This document shows, in pieces, positions 49,729 to 60,800 of a stretch of 64,000 nt of DNA. How positions within the stretch are numbered: position 1 is the first letter of the stretch; every line of letters begins with the position of its first letter. A model generated the notes under the pieces. It saw nothing but the letters and a program-made list of their open reading frames with translations, searched no databases and was not told the origin of the DNA. The DNA comes from Thermococcus sp. (lineage in GTDB: Archaea > Methanobacteriota_B > Thermococci > Thermococcales > Thermococcaceae), in contig JALTBN010000060.1 of assembly GCA_027075325.1 (NCBI GenBank), positions 156,010 to 220,009 of the forward strand, given 5' to 3'. A program made the translations under genes and the position numbers.

Positions 49729-50415
49729 GTGATGGGTATGTTCGTGATAATAATGGGTGCCGGCCGCGTTGGTTACCTCGTGGCCAAACTGCTTGAAGAG
49801 GATGGCCACGACGTTACCGTCATCGAGCAGGATGGGGAAAGGGCCAAGGAACTGTCCCTTCTCATAAACGGCCTCGTCATTGAAGGAGATGCCACAGACC
49901 CCAAGACCCTTGAGGAGGCCAACATAAAGCAGGCTGATGCCTTCGCAGCTTTAACCGGCAAGGACGATGCAAACATACTCGCCTGTATCCTGGCCAAGAA
50001 CCTCAATCCCGACACATACACCGCCCTCAGGATAAGCAACCCCAAGAACAAGAGGATTTTCGAAGCGGTTGAAGACCTGCGGAAGTACTTTAACTTCATA
50101 ATCTCACCGGAGGAAATAGCCGCCGAGTACATATCCAGGAACCTCTCCAATCCGGGCTTTGACAGGGTTCTCTTCCCGCGTGAGGGGGCGGAGATAGTCC
50201 GCTTTGAGATAACCCCTGACAGCTGGGTGGCTGGGAAGACCGTTCGCGAGCTTATACTCCCCAAGGACTCCCTCATCGTAGCCGTTTATGATAAGAAGGG
50301 GAACCTGATAATCCCCTCCGGAGACACGAAGCTCCCCGAGGAGGGCTCCCTCATAGTCTTCGGCAAGACCGGCGTCCTTGACGAGGTTAAGGAAATATTC
50401 GAAAGAAGGAAGTGA
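49729..50415 (+). CDS. TrkA-type NAD-binding K+ channel regulator
   Basis: FVIIMGAGRVGYLVAKLLEEDGHDVTVIEQD; RCK_C at C-terminus. Confidence 0.92.
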   Translation: MMGMFVIIMGAGRVGYLVAKLLEEDGHDVTVIEQDGERAKELSLLINGLVIEGDATDPKTLEEANIKQADAFAALTGKDDANILACILAKNLNPDTYTALRISNPKNKRIFEAVEDLRKYFNFIISPEEIAAEYISRNLSNPGFDRVLFPREGAEIVRFEITPDSWVAGKTVRELILPKDSLIVAVYDKKGNLIIPSGDTKLPEEGSLIVFGKTGVLDEVKEIFERRK

Positions 50416-51750
50416 TCACCTCATAGACAGCCACCTTAAGGCCCTTGCGGCCCTTTCCGGGGTCGTGAAGTTCTTTATCCCCTTTTCCTCCAGGAGTTCA
50501 ACGCCTCTCCCGACCAGCTCCCCGGCCATGAAGTTCACAACTACGGGCTTGCTGCACTCTGCCTCAATTACGGCCTTCGCTATCTCTCCGCTCGGTATGA
50601 ATATCGGCGGGACGCAGATTACAAGAATGGAGTCGACGTTCTCATCCTTACAGACAGTCTCAATGGTTCTCTTATAACGGTCGTAGTCGGCGTCCGCTAT
50701 GAGGTCTACCGGGTTCCTCACGGAGCACTGTGGCGGAAGGAATGATTTAAGTGCCTCGACGGTTTTATCGTCAAGCCTAGCTATCTCCAGGCCAAGCCTC
50801 TCGATCTTGTCCGTTGCCAGGACACCCGGCCCGCCGGAGTTGGTTATGACCGCAACGCGTTTTCCTGCCCTTTCGTACATCTCGAAGGCTTTGGCCGCAT
50901 CGAAGACCTCCTCCATTTCCTCAACCTCTATCGCCCCGGCCTGCCTGAATGCTGCTCTGTAGATTTCATAGCTTCCCGCGAGAGAACCGGTATGGGAGGC
51001 TACAGCTTTGGCACCGCTCGCGCTCTTTCCTGCCTTGAGTATTATGACCGGCTTTTTGGAGGAAGCATAGCGGAGGGCCTTCAGGAAGCGCCTCCCGTCC
51101 TTAACGCCCTCTATGTAGAGGGCAATCACTTTGGTATTCTCATCGTCGGCGAAGTACTCCAAAAAGTCGCTCTCGTTCAGATCTGCCGCGTTTCCGTAGG
51201 AGACGAACGCGGAGAAGCCAACCTTTTCCTCGTTTCCCATCGCGAGGGCAGCACCCCCAAAGGCACCGCTCTGGCTTATCAATGCCAACCCGCCGGGTTT
51301 GACGCGAACCTCGAAGGAGCCGAAGAACTTCCCGTGCACTCCAAAGACCCCGGCGCAGTTGGGGCCGATTAGCCTTACCCCGTGTTTTCTGGCCCTCTCT
51401 ACCAGTTCCCTCTCAAGCTCCCAGTTTCCGACCTCTGAAAAGCCAGCGCTTATGACAATGGCGCCTTCGATTAGAGGCCCTATCTCATCAACCAAAGACG
51501 GAACGATTTTGGCAGGAACCGCGATTATGGCCGTGTCAACGGGTTCCTCAAGTGCCGTTTTGATTTCAAACCTCCTTCCGGCTGCTTCAACGCTTCCGCC
51601 CCTTGGGTTCACGGGAATTAGCTTTCCTTCAAATCCCCCTTCAACAACGTTTCTCAGGATTTCGTACGCTATCGCCCCCGGTTTGAAAGACCCGAAGATG
51701 GCAACACTCTCGGGATAGAAAAACTGGTCAAGGTTCACCTTTCCTTCCAT
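50416..51750 (-). CDS. ADP-forming acyl/acetyl-CoA synthetase alpha subunit
   Basis: FYPESVAIFGSFKPGAIAYEILRN, LIGPNCAGVF, SQSGAFGGA, SHTGSLAGSYEIYRAAFRQAG. Confidence 0.9.
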   Translation of the reverse strand: MEGKVNLDQFFYPESVAIFGSFKPGAIAYEILRNVVEGGFEGKLIPVNPRGGSVEAAGRRFEIKTALEEPVDTAIIAVPAKIVPSLVDEIGPLIEGAIVISAGFSEVGNWELERELVERARKHGVRLIGPNCAGVFGVHGKFFGSFEVRVKPGGLALISQSGAFGGAALAMGNEEKVGFSAFVSYGNAADLNESDFLEYFADDENTKVIALYIEGVKDGRRFLKALRYASSKKPVIILKAGKSASGAKAVASHTGSLAGSYEIYRAAFRQAGAIEVEEMEEVFDAAKAFEMYERAGKRVAVITNSGGPGVLATDKIERLGLEIARLDDKTVEALKSFLPPQCSVRNPVDLIADADYDRYKRTIETVCKDENVDSILVICVPPIFIPSGEIAKAVIEAECSKPVVVNFMAGELVGRGVELLEEKGIKNFTTPERAARALRWLSMR

Positions 51751-52738
51751 GCTTCCACCTCCTCACTCCTGAGACGAGTATCCCGATTAAAGCGGATGAA
51801 ACTCCTGCCCACAAGGGAAGCCACAGCGGCCCCCTCTTGGTGGCTATTATCTCGACGGATTCCCCGTTGACTTTGGACGCCCCGTTAACTTTTTTGAACT
51901 CAAACGGGAGCTCTAAATATGCCCTCCATTCCCTCTTAAGTAACCCCTCTGTGTAGCTGATTTTTGGGACCAGGTAACCGCTGATGACGCTCAGGTTTCC
52001 CGCTCTCCTGTATGAGACCCCCCTTGCTCCTGGGAACTTCGGGAGGGTTCCATTGCACAAAAAGCTCGCGTTGAAGAAAACTTTACCCTCCGCGGGGGAG
52101 TAACTCAGGTTGAGCTCTAGCGGAATGCACTGGCCCTCGCTGCCCTGCTCTTCTTTAAACGCAAACATCGGCAGGAACGTGGCATTGTCCCAGATAAAGA
52201 CGTTGTCGGCGCTCTGGTTCGGTTCTGGAAAGGTATACACAACCGTGGCGTTTCTTGGCAGAATCAGGATAACCCTTCTGAAAAGGAACGAATAGACCCT
52301 TCCCCCGGCCACGAAGTCCAGCGGTCCGCTGTAAGGACACTCCATACCGTGCTCTCCCCGGATCATGAAGGGGGCAACGCTGAATCTGACCTCCGCCCTC
52401 CACCCTCCGAGAAGTTTTACCGGCCCTTCGGGGGGAACGTAGACGGTAAAGTTGCTTCGCCTGTTTTCCATATCGTCCACAAGGTTTGTGTACACCAGCT
52501 GTTCCACGAGCTTTTCCAGCTCTTTGCTTGAGTTGCTGGCGGAGAGTACGATGCTCCTGTATGAAGGGTTTTTTAGTTCCGCCACAACATCTACGGTTCC
52601 AGTTCCGTCACTGTAAACTGTTATGGTCATCACGGCGTCGAAAACGTTCTGGGGCCCTTTCCCGGCCATCGCAGGGTTCCAGAAGGTTCCCTCCAGGAGG
52701 AGTGCGGCTATGAGCACTGTGAGGGCGGTTCTCTTCAT
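51728..52738 (-). CDS. Secreted/membrane-anchored hypothetical protein
   Basis: Signal-like N-terminus (MKRTALTVLIAALLLEGTF), C-terminal TM (PLWLPLWAGVSSALIGILVSGV); overlaps ACD start. Confidence 0.65.
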   Translation of the reverse strand: MKRTALTVLIAALLLEGTFWNPAMAGKGPQNVFDAVMTITVYSDGTGTVDVVAELKNPSYRSIVLSASNSSKELEKLVEQLVYTNLVDDMENRRSNFTVYVPPEGPVKLLGGWRAEVRFSVAPFMIRGEHGMECPYSGPLDFVAGGRVYSFLFRRVILILPRNATVVYTFPEPNQSADNVFIWDNATFLPMFAFKEEQGSEGQCIPLELNLSYSPAEGKVFFNASFLCNGTLPKFPGARGVSYRRAGNLSVISGYLVPKISYTEGLLKREWRAYLELPFEFKKVNGASKVNGESVEIIATKRGPLWLPLWAGVSSALIGILVSGVRRWKHGRKGEP

Positions 52739-52836
52739 CAGACCACCGTTGAACTTTCTCATTCTTAATCAAAAACCTTTCTCCCGCATCGAAATCCTTA
52801 AAGGTAACATGCGTAGTTTCTATTTTAGGTGAGGCA

Positions 52837-53673
52837 ATGAAGTTCGGCATAGTGGCTAGGAGGGACAGGGCGGGGGCTCTTAAACTGGCGTATAGAGTTT
52901 ACGATTTCCTTAAAGTGAGCGGCTACGACGTTGTTGTTGACGTGGAAACCCAGTCGCACCTTGGTGAGTTTGATGAGGGTGATGTAGTACCCCTTGAGAA
53001 CTTTGACGTTGATTTCATCATCGTTATCGGTGGAGACGGCACGATACTCAGGGTTGAGCACCGCACGAGGAAGGATTTTCCGATTCTGGGTGTCAACATG
53101 GGCACTCTGGGTTTTCTGACGGAGGTTGAGCCCCACGAGACCTTTTTTGCGCTGAGCAGGCTCCTTGAGGGGGAATACCATATCGACGAGAGGATGAAGC
53201 TGAGAACTTACCTCAACGGCGAGAACAGAGTTCCGGATTCTTTGAACGAGACCGCGATACTCACCGGAATCCCCGGAAAAATAGTCCATATGAAATACTA
53301 TGTTGATGGCGGTCTGGCAGATGAAATACGCTCCGATGGACTCATCGTGGCGACACCTACTGGTTCCACGGGCTATGCCCTCTCTGCAGGGGGCCCGTTC
53401 GTTGACCCCCGCCTGGATCTCTTCGTAATTGCCCCCCTGAATCCGATAGCCCTCAGTTCGAGACCCATGGTTGTTCCGGCCTCAAGTGAAATTGAGGTGG
53501 TAACCCAGCCACCCCAGAGGGAGCTGATTCTGACGGTTGACGGCCAGTTCTACACGAGGGTGGCTCCGGAAACTGAGATAAAAATAAAGCGCTCACCCAG
53601 AAAGGCCCGCTTCGTCAGATTCTCCGACGAGATATATCCAAAGTATCCTTTCAGGCTTAAGAAGAGGTTTTAG
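52837..53673 (+). CDS. nadK: NAD kinase
   Basis: [47 protein letters not shown]. Confidence 0.95.
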   Translation: MKFGIVARRDRAGALKLAYRVYDFLKVSGYDVVVDVETQSHLGEFDEGDVVPLENFDVDFIIVIGGDGTILRVEHRTRKDFPILGVNMGTLGFLTEVEPHETFFALSRLLEGEYHIDERMKLRTYLNGENRVPDSLNETAILTGIPGKIVHMKYYVDGGLADEIRSDGLIVATPTGSTGYALSAGGPFVDPRLDLFVIAPLNPIALSSRPMVVPASSEIEVVTQPPQRELILTVDGQFYTRVAPETEIKIKRSPRKARFVRFSDEIYPKYPFRLKKRF

Positions 53674-54721
53674 TTTCCCCGGTCTTTTTTTCTGCGGCTT
53701 TTTCGTCCTTAACCCCCCTCGGTTTCAACCCGGAGTGGCTGAGGAAGACGCTTCCGAGAAGGAGGGGCAGCCAGAAGGAGATAGTCCTGTCAAGTATGCT
53801 GGCGGTGACCGCCATCTTCCTCGTTACCCCAAGGAGCACGAAGGAGCCGGCGGAGGTCGCCTCTATGAGACCCGCACCCCCAGGGATTATGCTTATGAGG
53901 CCCACTGCCGTTGCTATCATCTGGACTATCATAACGCTCGTGAAGCTCACCGGCTGACCCAGGCTTATGAAAACGAAGTAGTTCCTCAGGATAACGAAGA
54001 ACCACGTGAGAAAGGAGTATCCCAGAGAAATAACGAACACTTTTCTGTCCCTCGCCACGAGCTTCAGCCCGTCTGTGAAGTGGGGTATGTTGACGTCCAC
54101 CAGCTGGTTGAACTTCTCCTCGTGTTTTTTGACCTTGGAAGGCACCAGCCTTGCGAGAAAGTTGAATATTCCAAGGGTAATTCTCCTCATGCGCCTCTCG
54201 CTGGTTATTATAACGGTTGCTATGCCAGTGAGGGCCATCAGAAGGATGTCCAAAATCAGCAGGAGGGTGAAGAGCGAATAAACCCCCATGGCGTAGGCGT
54301 AGAAAGTTGAGAGAAGAATCATGACCATTACAGGAACTAGGTCGAGTATTCTGTCGGCGGTTATCGTGGCCAGCATCTTCCCATATGTGGAGTCGGAACG
54401 CTTGGTGAGGTAGTACATCCTGAATGCCTCACCCCCACCCCTGGCTCCAGGGGTTATGTTGTTAAACAGTATTCCCACGAAGAGGGCCGCGAAGGTGTCC
54501 CTGAATCTGACGTTCAGGTTTAGACCCTCTATTAAAACGTGCCAGCGGAGGGCCCACGTGAGTATGCCCCCGAAGTAGGCTAAAACCGCCATCCCAAGCC
54601 AGAATAGGCTGGTTCTCCTGAGGATCTGGAGGACTCCCTCCGTTCCCGCCCACCAGATAAGGGCTCCGATGACTAGGATTCCAGCCCCAAACGGCAGTAC
54701 CTTCCTCCAGTCCATCCTCAC
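53657..54721 (-). CDS. UPF0104 / lysylphosphatidylglycerol synthase TM region-like membrane protein
   Basis: [48 protein letters not shown]. Confidence 0.85.
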   Translation of the reverse strand: MRMDWRKVLPFGAGILVIGALIWWAGTEGVLQILRRTSLFWLGMAVLAYFGGILTWALRWHVLIEGLNLNVRFRDTFAALFVGILFNNITPGARGGGEAFRMYYLTKRSDSTYGKMLATITADRILDLVPVMVMILLSTFYAYAMGVYSLFTLLLILDILLMALTGIATVIITSERRMRRITLGIFNFLARLVPSKVKKHEEKFNQLVDVNIPHFTDGLKLVARDRKVFVISLGYSFLTWFFVILRNYFVFISLGQPVSFTSVMIVQMIATAVGLISIIPGGAGLIEATSAGSFVLLGVTRKMAVTASILDRTISFWLPLLLGSVFLSHSGLKPRGVKDEKAAEKKTGETKTSS

Positions 54722-55911
54722 ACCTTCCTCAGCCTGGCTATGAAGAAGCCCTGCGTGAGGTGCCTGTTTGGATAAAACCTCTGCACACCGTCGATGTCTA
54801 TCCCGTGTGACCCTATGAATACGCTCTGCTCCTCGAGCTTTAACCCTTTCCCGAGCATGTACCTCACGTTGGCCTCGTTCTCCTCATAGCTCAGCGTGCA
54901 GGTGGAGTAAACGAGAACGCCGTCCTTCCTGAGGGACTTTACTGCGGCGTTTATGAAGTGTTTCTGGTAGCGGGCGGTCGCTTCGATGTCCTTCGGCGTC
55001 CTGCTCTCCCAGAGCTTCGGCCTTATTCCCAGGGCCGTGCACGGCGCGTCCAGGAGTATCCTGTCCGCCTCGATTCCGAGCTCGGGCAGCTTCCTTGAGT
55101 CCATGTGGAGCAGCTTAACGTTCTTAACGCCGAGCCTGTTCAGCTCTTCCTCGGTCTTCTTCAGCCTATTCCTTGATTTGTCGATTGCTATTATCTCGCC
55201 CCGGTTCTGCATGAGCTGGGCTATATGGCTCGTCTTTCCGCCCGGTGCTGCTGCCATGTCGATTATCAGCTCCTCCTCACCGGGCTCAAGGACGTGGGCA
55301 ACCACCATCGAGGGCAAACTTTGAGCGTAGAAGAGGCCCTCTCTAAAGGACTCCAGCTCGTTTAGGCTGGGCAGCTTGAACTTGGGTAGTGTAACCTCGA
55401 CGGCCAGGCCCCTCGTCGAGACCACCATCTCCTTGGCGCTCATACTGGCTATTCCAACCCCAACAAGGAGGCCCCTGGGGTCGCGGATTTCCACCTCATC
55501 CCCGGGCTTTATCTTCTTGTCGGCCTGAAGAACCCCCGGCGCGTAGAGCATGGCCCCCTGGTAAACGCTTTCACTCGCGAACTTGTTGGCCCTCACCACG
55601 GGAAGGCCGGGCTCGTAGTCGTCCGGAAAGTTTGGGCCCTCCCTGTCGAAGTAGATGCCCTCCTTGAGGTAGGGGCTCCTCTTCGGTTTCAGGCCCTCCT
55701 TTTTCAGGAGGCTCATCAGCTTCGAGCGGCTGGTCTTCAGCGTGTTGACCCTGATATAGTACTTCTCCACCGGCGTCCTGAGGGAGGCCATTATCTCCCC
55801 GGCCTCGCTCCCGAAGAGTTTTCGGTAGTACTCCCTCAGCTCCGGCGGAAAAGCGTCCTCGTAGCTCACGCGGGACACCTCAGAGGTCGAAGATTTCAAA
55901 GCGCTTTCCAA
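54718..55911 (-). CDS. NOL1/NOP2/Sun family RNA m5C methyltransferase with PUA domain
   Basis: DMAAAPGGKTSHIAQLM, LDAPCTALGIRPKLWESRTPKDIEATARYQKHFINAAVKSLRKDGVLVYSTCT. Confidence 0.93.
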   Translation of the reverse strand: MESALKSSTSEVSRVSYEDAFPPELREYYRKLFGSEAGEIMASLRTPVEKYYIRVNTLKTSRSKLMSLLKKEGLKPKRSPYLKEGIYFDREGPNFPDDYEPGLPVVRANKFASESVYQGAMLYAPGVLQADKKIKPGDEVEIRDPRGLLVGVGIASMSAKEMVVSTRGLAVEVTLPKFKLPSLNELESFREGLFYAQSLPSMVVAHVLEPGEEELIIDMAAAPGGKTSHIAQLMQNRGEIIAIDKSRNRLKKTEEELNRLGVKNVKLLHMDSRKLPELGIEADRILLDAPCTALGIRPKLWESRTPKDIEATARYQKHFINAAVKSLRKDGVLVYSTCTLSYEENEANVRYMLGKGLKLEEQSVFIGSHGIDIDGVQRFYPNRHLTQGFFIARLRKV

Positions 55912-56419
55912 TGTCTATGAGCCTCTTTACCCCCTGCTTCAGGGCCTTCGCGGAGCCGAAGTTGGCCTCGAACTGGAAGACCTTCTCATCGCTCTTGGAG
56001 ATCTTCTCGAGTATCTCGCTCGGCGAGACCCTCCCGTCGCGCCTCCAGTTGTAGACGTCGTTCAGAAAGTCTTCGCTGCCGTAGATGAAGCTCCGGGGGA
56101 AGATTTCGATGAACAGGCCGACGAAGTTCTCGCTCACCTTTCCCTTCGGGACGGCAACGACGAAGTAGTAGCTCTCGGGTGTCGCCCCAACCTCGATTTG
56201 GGGCTTTATCTCGAATGCCGGGTGGGGGTACTTCATGAGCCTCCACTCGCCGTCCAGGAAGACGTAGGCGCCGAAGACCTCCTCAACGTCCTCGACCTTG
56301 AATCCCTCAACCGGGAGCTCGGCCTTGAGTTCCTCGTTGAGCGTGAAGATATCCTCCCAGATTCTGTTCATGAAGTCGTGAACCTCTCTCACTCCGGGTT
56401 TTCCTCCCATTGCTCTCAC
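55880..56419 (-). CDS. Thermococcales conserved hypothetical protein (DUF3201-like)
   Basis: ORF overlapping next gene by 32 nt; family assignment from general resemblance only. Confidence 0.6.
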   Translation of the reverse strand: MRAMGGKPGVREVHDFMNRIWEDIFTLNEELKAELPVEGFKVEDVEEVFGAYVFLDGEWRLMKYPHPAFEIKPQIEVGATPESYYFVVAVPKGKVSENFVGLFIEIFPRSFIYGSEDFLNDVYNWRRDGRVSPSEILEKISKSDEKVFQFEANFGSAKALKQGVKRLIDIGKRFEIFDL

Positions 56420-56444
56420 CGAAAAAGAGAAGGGAGGTGGCCTT

Positions 56445-57380
56445 TTAAGTGTTGAGCCCTGAGAGTTGGGAGTTTATCTCGTCCATTATGTTCGTCCTCA
56501 CGGTCTCGTTTATTGTTTTCAGCTCCACGTCCCTGGTCTTCGTTCCAAGTAGCGGAACGTTGAGCTGTACCCTGATGTATAGTGTCGCCCTCACTGTGCT
56601 CTTCTCCCCGTTCTTCACGTGCATCTCCCAGACCTTTGGGATCATGGACAGGTTGACGTAAGTCTTGAGCGGTAGCTCTATTGTCTTCCCCGCGGGTATC
56701 ACAACACTCCTCTCGCTCTCTCCGTAGCCGACGGCGAGGCCATTGACCCACACCCTGTACGCGGTCCTGAGAACCGGAACGGGGTATGGATTCGGGTTGT
56801 AGAGGACGAGCGTTGTTGTGAAGACCGCTTTGTCCCCTTCCTTTCCCTTGTAGCTCACCACCGTGTCCTTAAGCTCCGGCGTTTTCACCCCTGGGAGCCC
56901 TGCGATGTTTTGACTCCGGGCGGAGAGGTGTATGCTTTCAAGGATTTTCTCCCGCACGGGAACGGAGAAGTGGAGTTTGGCCGAGAGAACGCCGAAGAGT
57001 GAAGGAACAAGCGTTATGTTCAGCTCTCCCTCCTCCCCTCTGGATAGGTACTCCAGGAACGCGTCTACGGCCCTTTTGTTGAACAGCACGATCTCCGCTG
57101 TGAAACTTGGGGAAGTCATCGAGTAGTTGAGTTTACCCAGCTTCGCGACGCTCTCATTCATGAAATCCACCTCTGCCTCGTTGAGGGAGATTGGGAGGTA
57201 TAGTGGCCTCTGGAAGGAGCCGTCCATCACTATTGACGTCTCATTTTCGCTGACGGCCCCCCACCTCGCTTCAAGTTTTGAAATTCCCTGTGAGATTGAG
57301 TACCCGGCGTAGCCGAGCCATATTATCAGAACAAGAAAGCCAATCCCAACTACCTTGGCCACTGCCCCCATGATGCTCAC
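56445..57380 (-). CDS. Membrane-anchored protein with LEA14/WHy-like domain
   Basis: N-terminal TM; TTLVLYNPNPYPVPVLRTAYRVWVNGLAVGYGESERSVVIPAGKTIELPL. Confidence 0.7.
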   Translation of the reverse strand: MSIMGAVAKVVGIGFLVLIIWLGYAGYSISQGISKLEARWGAVSENETSIVMDGSFQRPLYLPISLNEAEVDFMNESVAKLGKLNYSMTSPSFTAEIVLFNKRAVDAFLEYLSRGEEGELNITLVPSLFGVLSAKLHFSVPVREKILESIHLSARSQNIAGLPGVKTPELKDTVVSYKGKEGDKAVFTTTLVLYNPNPYPVPVLRTAYRVWVNGLAVGYGESERSVVIPAGKTIELPLKTYVNLSMIPKVWEMHVKNGEKSTVRATLYIRVQLNVPLLGTKTRDVELKTINETVRTNIMDEINSQLSGLNT

Positions 57381-57412
57381 CGGAGAAATATAAGGGGTAA
57401 CTGCAGATAAAC

Positions 57413-58885
57413 TTAGTGATGCTTTCCGAGCTTTTCGATCCTCTCTTTCCAGTTCCCCGGCTTCCTGAACTCCTTCTCCGTGTACAGGCCCTCCTTTTTG
57501 AGTATCCCCCTCGCCGCCAGGAGGCCCGTCGCGGCGGCGTTGACTATGTCCCTGCTCAGCCCAGCCCCGTCCCCTGCGGCGAAGATGTTCTCGATGCTCG
57601 TCTCAAGGTTCCCGTCGACCTCGGCGCGCATGGCGTAGTACTTGATCTCCGGGGCGTAGAGCAGTGTGTGGTCGCTCGCAACTCCGGGGAGAACTCTGTC
57701 GAGCTTCTCAAGGCCCTCTATGATGTTGGTCACGACGCGGTGCGGGAGGGCCATCGCCACGTCGCCCGGTGTGACATGCTTCAGCGTGGGCTCGACGTCG
57801 CTCCTCCTTATCCTCGTCCACGTGCTCCTTCTTCCGCGCCTTAAATCGCCGAGCCTCTGGAGTATCGGCCTCCCCCCGCCGATGGTCGTGGCGAGCCGTG
57901 CTATGCTCCTGCCGTAGGCGGTGGTGTCCTCCACCGGTTCGGTCAGCTCTATCCTGCTCAGGAAGGCGAAGTTCGTGTTGTTGCTCTTCTTCTCGTGCAT
58001 GGAGTGGCCGTTAACGCCGACGTAGCCTTCGTAGCGCTCCTCGACGACGAAGCCGTTCGGGTTGGTGCAGAAGGTCCTCACAAAATCGTCGTAGGTGTCG
58101 GTGTATATGTGGAACTTGGGGTCGTGGTTTATGCTAGTTATCGGCTCCATCACTATGGCCGGAACCTCGACGCGGACGCCTACGTCTATGGGCCCGTGTC
58201 TGGCCTTCAGCCCTATCCTCCGGGCAACATCGTGGAACCAGTCGGCCCCTCCCCTGCCCGGCGCAACGATTATGTAGTGGGCCTTTATCTCGAAAACGTC
58301 CTTCCCACGCTTGACTTTAACCCATCCCTGACCGAACTCAAGGGCCTTCGTCCAGAGCAGGAACTTCACTCCCTTGCTCTCAAGGTGCCTCTTGATATCA
58401 CCTATGACCTCCGGCGTCCTGTCCGAGCCTATGTGCCTCTGGATTATCGGGATGAACTTGACGCCCGCCTGTGCCGCCCTCTGCTCCCAGTAGCGGACCT
58501 GCTCCGGGTCACCCTTGAAGAGGTTCCTCGGCGATTTGTGCTTCAAAAAGATCCGATCGACCTCCCATACGAGCTGCCAGGCGTAGTTCTCGTCGTTCGT
58601 CAGCTCGCTTAAATTGCCCCCAATGTCCGGTCTGAGGTTGATGGTTCCATCGCTCAGCCCGCCAGCCCCTCCAACGCCGCTCATGATGTGGCAGGGCTGG
58701 CAGCCTATGCAGTAGCCGAGTTCGTACATCGGGCAGGCGCGCTGGTCGATGTCACCGCCCTCGTCCACCACGAGAACCCTGAAATCACTCCTTTCAGAGA
58801 GTTCGTAGGCTGCAAAAAGCCCGGCGGGGCCGGCGCCTATAATCACGACATCGTAGACTTTTCCGCTTTCGTTTTCAGAAACCAT
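57413..58885 (-). CDS. FAD-dependent dehydrogenase
   Basis: YDVVIIGAGPAGLFAAYELSE; CIGCQPCHIM; ENIFAAGDGAGLSRDIVNAAATGLLAARGI. Confidence 0.85.
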   Translation of the reverse strand: MVSENESGKVYDVVIIGAGPAGLFAAYELSERSDFRVLVVDEGGDIDQRACPMYELGYCIGCQPCHIMSGVGGAGGLSDGTINLRPDIGGNLSELTNDENYAWQLVWEVDRIFLKHKSPRNLFKGDPEQVRYWEQRAAQAGVKFIPIIQRHIGSDRTPEVIGDIKRHLESKGVKFLLWTKALEFGQGWVKVKRGKDVFEIKAHYIIVAPGRGGADWFHDVARRIGLKARHGPIDVGVRVEVPAIVMEPITSINHDPKFHIYTDTYDDFVRTFCTNPNGFVVEERYEGYVGVNGHSMHEKKSNNTNFAFLSRIELTEPVEDTTAYGRSIARLATTIGGGRPILQRLGDLRRGRRSTWTRIRRSDVEPTLKHVTPGDVAMALPHRVVTNIIEGLEKLDRVLPGVASDHTLLYAPEIKYYAMRAEVDGNLETSIENIFAAGDGAGLSRDIVNAAATGLLAARGILKKEGLYTEKEFRKPGNWKERIEKLGKHH

Positions 58886-59043
58886 ATTTCCCTTGCCAAC
58901 TTTTCTGAATGCCCCCTTAAAAAGTTTTTGGCTTATGTATGTCTAAAAATTAGGAATTCTAAGAAGTTTTAAGCATTTTTATGCATAACCCTGCCCGAAA
59001 TACTTTAAACATCTTTGTCCATAAATATACGTCAGTGAGTGTG

Positions 59044-59601
59044 ATGGAGGACGTTTTCGATATCTCAAAGGCAAAAGCTGACAGGGCTAAAAAAGTCCAT
59101 CTAATCCACAGCAAGAGACGCCTTTTGGCACTCCGGAGAAGGGAGAGGCTTAGTCATAACATCCGCTACATCTCCAAGGTGCCCGTAAAGCTGGTGATGG
59201 ACACTGAGTTCCTGACTCTCCACCTCAGTGACCCGCTTTCCAAGCTCGTTCAGGAGCTTAGGGGAGAGGAAAGCTCCGCAGTTGTCGTTGATGAGAAGGG
59301 GCGGCTGTTGGGTTTCGTGACCATGAAAGACATACTCCACTTCTTTGAGCCGCCGAAGAGATACTCCGTTGTCGGAGTCAACCTTCTAAAAAAATACACC
59401 CTCAATAGGGCCTCCCGCGTTGGAGACTTAATGATGAGGAACCCGATTACCATAAGCGTTGACTCCGACCTCGGGCAGGCTATAAGGATAATGCTGGAAA
59501 CCGGCAAGCACCACCTTCCGGTTATCGACGACGAGAGGAAGGTTCACGGGATCCTGGAGGTCAAGGACATAATCCGGCTGATACGCATAGTCTCAGGTTA
59601 G
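59044..59601 (+). CDS. CBS-domain protein
   Basis: Two CBS repeats (SSAVVVDEKGRLLGFVTMKDIL; HHLPVIDDERKVHGILEVKDIIRLI). Confidence 0.85.
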   Translation: MEDVFDISKAKADRAKKVHLIHSKRRLLALRRRERLSHNIRYISKVPVKLVMDTEFLTLHLSDPLSKLVQELRGEESSAVVVDEKGRLLGFVTMKDILHFFEPPKRYSVVGVNLLKKYTLNRASRVGDLMMRNPITISVDSDLGQAIRIMLETGKHHLPVIDDERKVHGILEVKDIIRLIRIVSG

Positions 59602-59647
59602 TTTAGTGTACCGCAGCGGGTTGAATGGCTGGCAGGGGATGAGAATC

Positions 59648-60790
59648 ATGGATGTGTTCCTTGAGCTCGCACTGATACTGATAGTGGCCAAGCTGTTTGG
59701 ATACCTCACCGTTCGCATTGGCTTTCCGGCGGCCCTGGGACAGCTCATCGGCGGCATTCTCATAGGACCGTCTATCCTGGATCTGGTCGGATACGATGAG
59801 GGTGTGAGGCTCCTCGCCGAGCTTGGGGTTGTTATGCTGCTATTCTTAGCCGGCCTTGAGACGGACATCGAGGAGTTCAAGCACGTTGGGGTTCCGGCGT
59901 TTATAGTTGCTTCCCTGGGTGTTCTCACTCCGTTTATCCTTGGTTACCTTGGTGCAATGGCCTGGGGCTACTCGAGCGTCCAGGCGCTCTTTCTGGGGGG
60001 CGTTTTAACCGCGACCAGCGTTGGTCTTACCACCAGCATACTCATGGAGATGAAGAAGCTCCGCACGAGGGTGGGGACGACGATTCTGGCTGCTGCCGTC
60101 GTCGACGACGTTCTGGGCATAATAGTGCTCACGATACTGGTTGGAATAAACACCCGCGGCAGTGTCTACGCAAAGGATCTGATGATAATACTCGGCGAGG
60201 TGGCGGTTTACTTTGCCCTGGGCCTTTTGATCGGCCATCCGGCCGTCAAGGAGGCTCTGAAAGCGTCCGAGAAGATAACCCTCCCTGAGACCGTTACGGC
60301 AATGTCGATAGCTATAATGCTGATATTCGCCTATCTCGCGGAGCAGTTCCAGATAGCAGGAATAACAGGGGCGTATCTTGCTGGAATTCTGGTTGCGGGG
60401 ACGGAAGAGGCGAGGGAGATAACCAACAAGACAATGACCATAGGCTATTCCCTCTTCATCCCCATATTCCTCGTCAGCATCGGGATAGAGAGCGACGTGC
60501 GGGTTTTGACTCATGCGGGAGTGTTTGCACTCGTCTATGCGACCCTGGCCATACTGGGTAAGATATTCGGCTGTGGCCTGGGTGCCTTCGTCTCCCGCTT
60601 CGAACCCAGGGAAGCCCTTCAGGTTGGCATAGGAATGATACCCAGAATGGAGGTCGCCCTCATCATGGCCAACGTTGCCCTAGACGAGGGCGTCTTCGAC
60701 AGCGGAACCTTCTCCATACCAGTTACGATGGTTCTGATAACTACTATCGTTACGCCCTTCCTGCTGAAGTGGGCGTTTTCAAGGGAATAG
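59648..60790 (+). CDS. CPA2-family Na+(K+)/H+ antiporter (copy 1)
   Basis: [47 protein letters not shown]. Confidence 0.9.
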   Translation: MDVFLELALILIVAKLFGYLTVRIGFPAALGQLIGGILIGPSILDLVGYDEGVRLLAELGVVMLLFLAGLETDIEEFKHVGVPAFIVASLGVLTPFILGYLGAMAWGYSSVQALFLGGVLTATSVGLTTSILMEMKKLRTRVGTTILAAAVVDDVLGIIVLTILVGINTRGSVYAKDLMIILGEVAVYFALGLLIGHPAVKEALKASEKITLPETVTAMSIAIMLIFAYLAEQFQIAGITGAYLAGILVAGTEEAREITNKTMTIGYSLFIPIFLVSIGIESDVRVLTHAGVFALVYATLAILGKIFGCGLGAFVSRFEPREALQVGIGMIPRMEVALIMANVALDEGVFDSGTFSIPVTMVLITTIVTPFLLKWAFSRE

Positions 60791-60800
60791 GGGCGGTAGC

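Noticed and set aside
58955-58990. GCAT-TTTT-ATGC inverted repeat near the CBS gene
   Set aside because: Only 4-bp arms in AT-rich promoter DNA; likely chance
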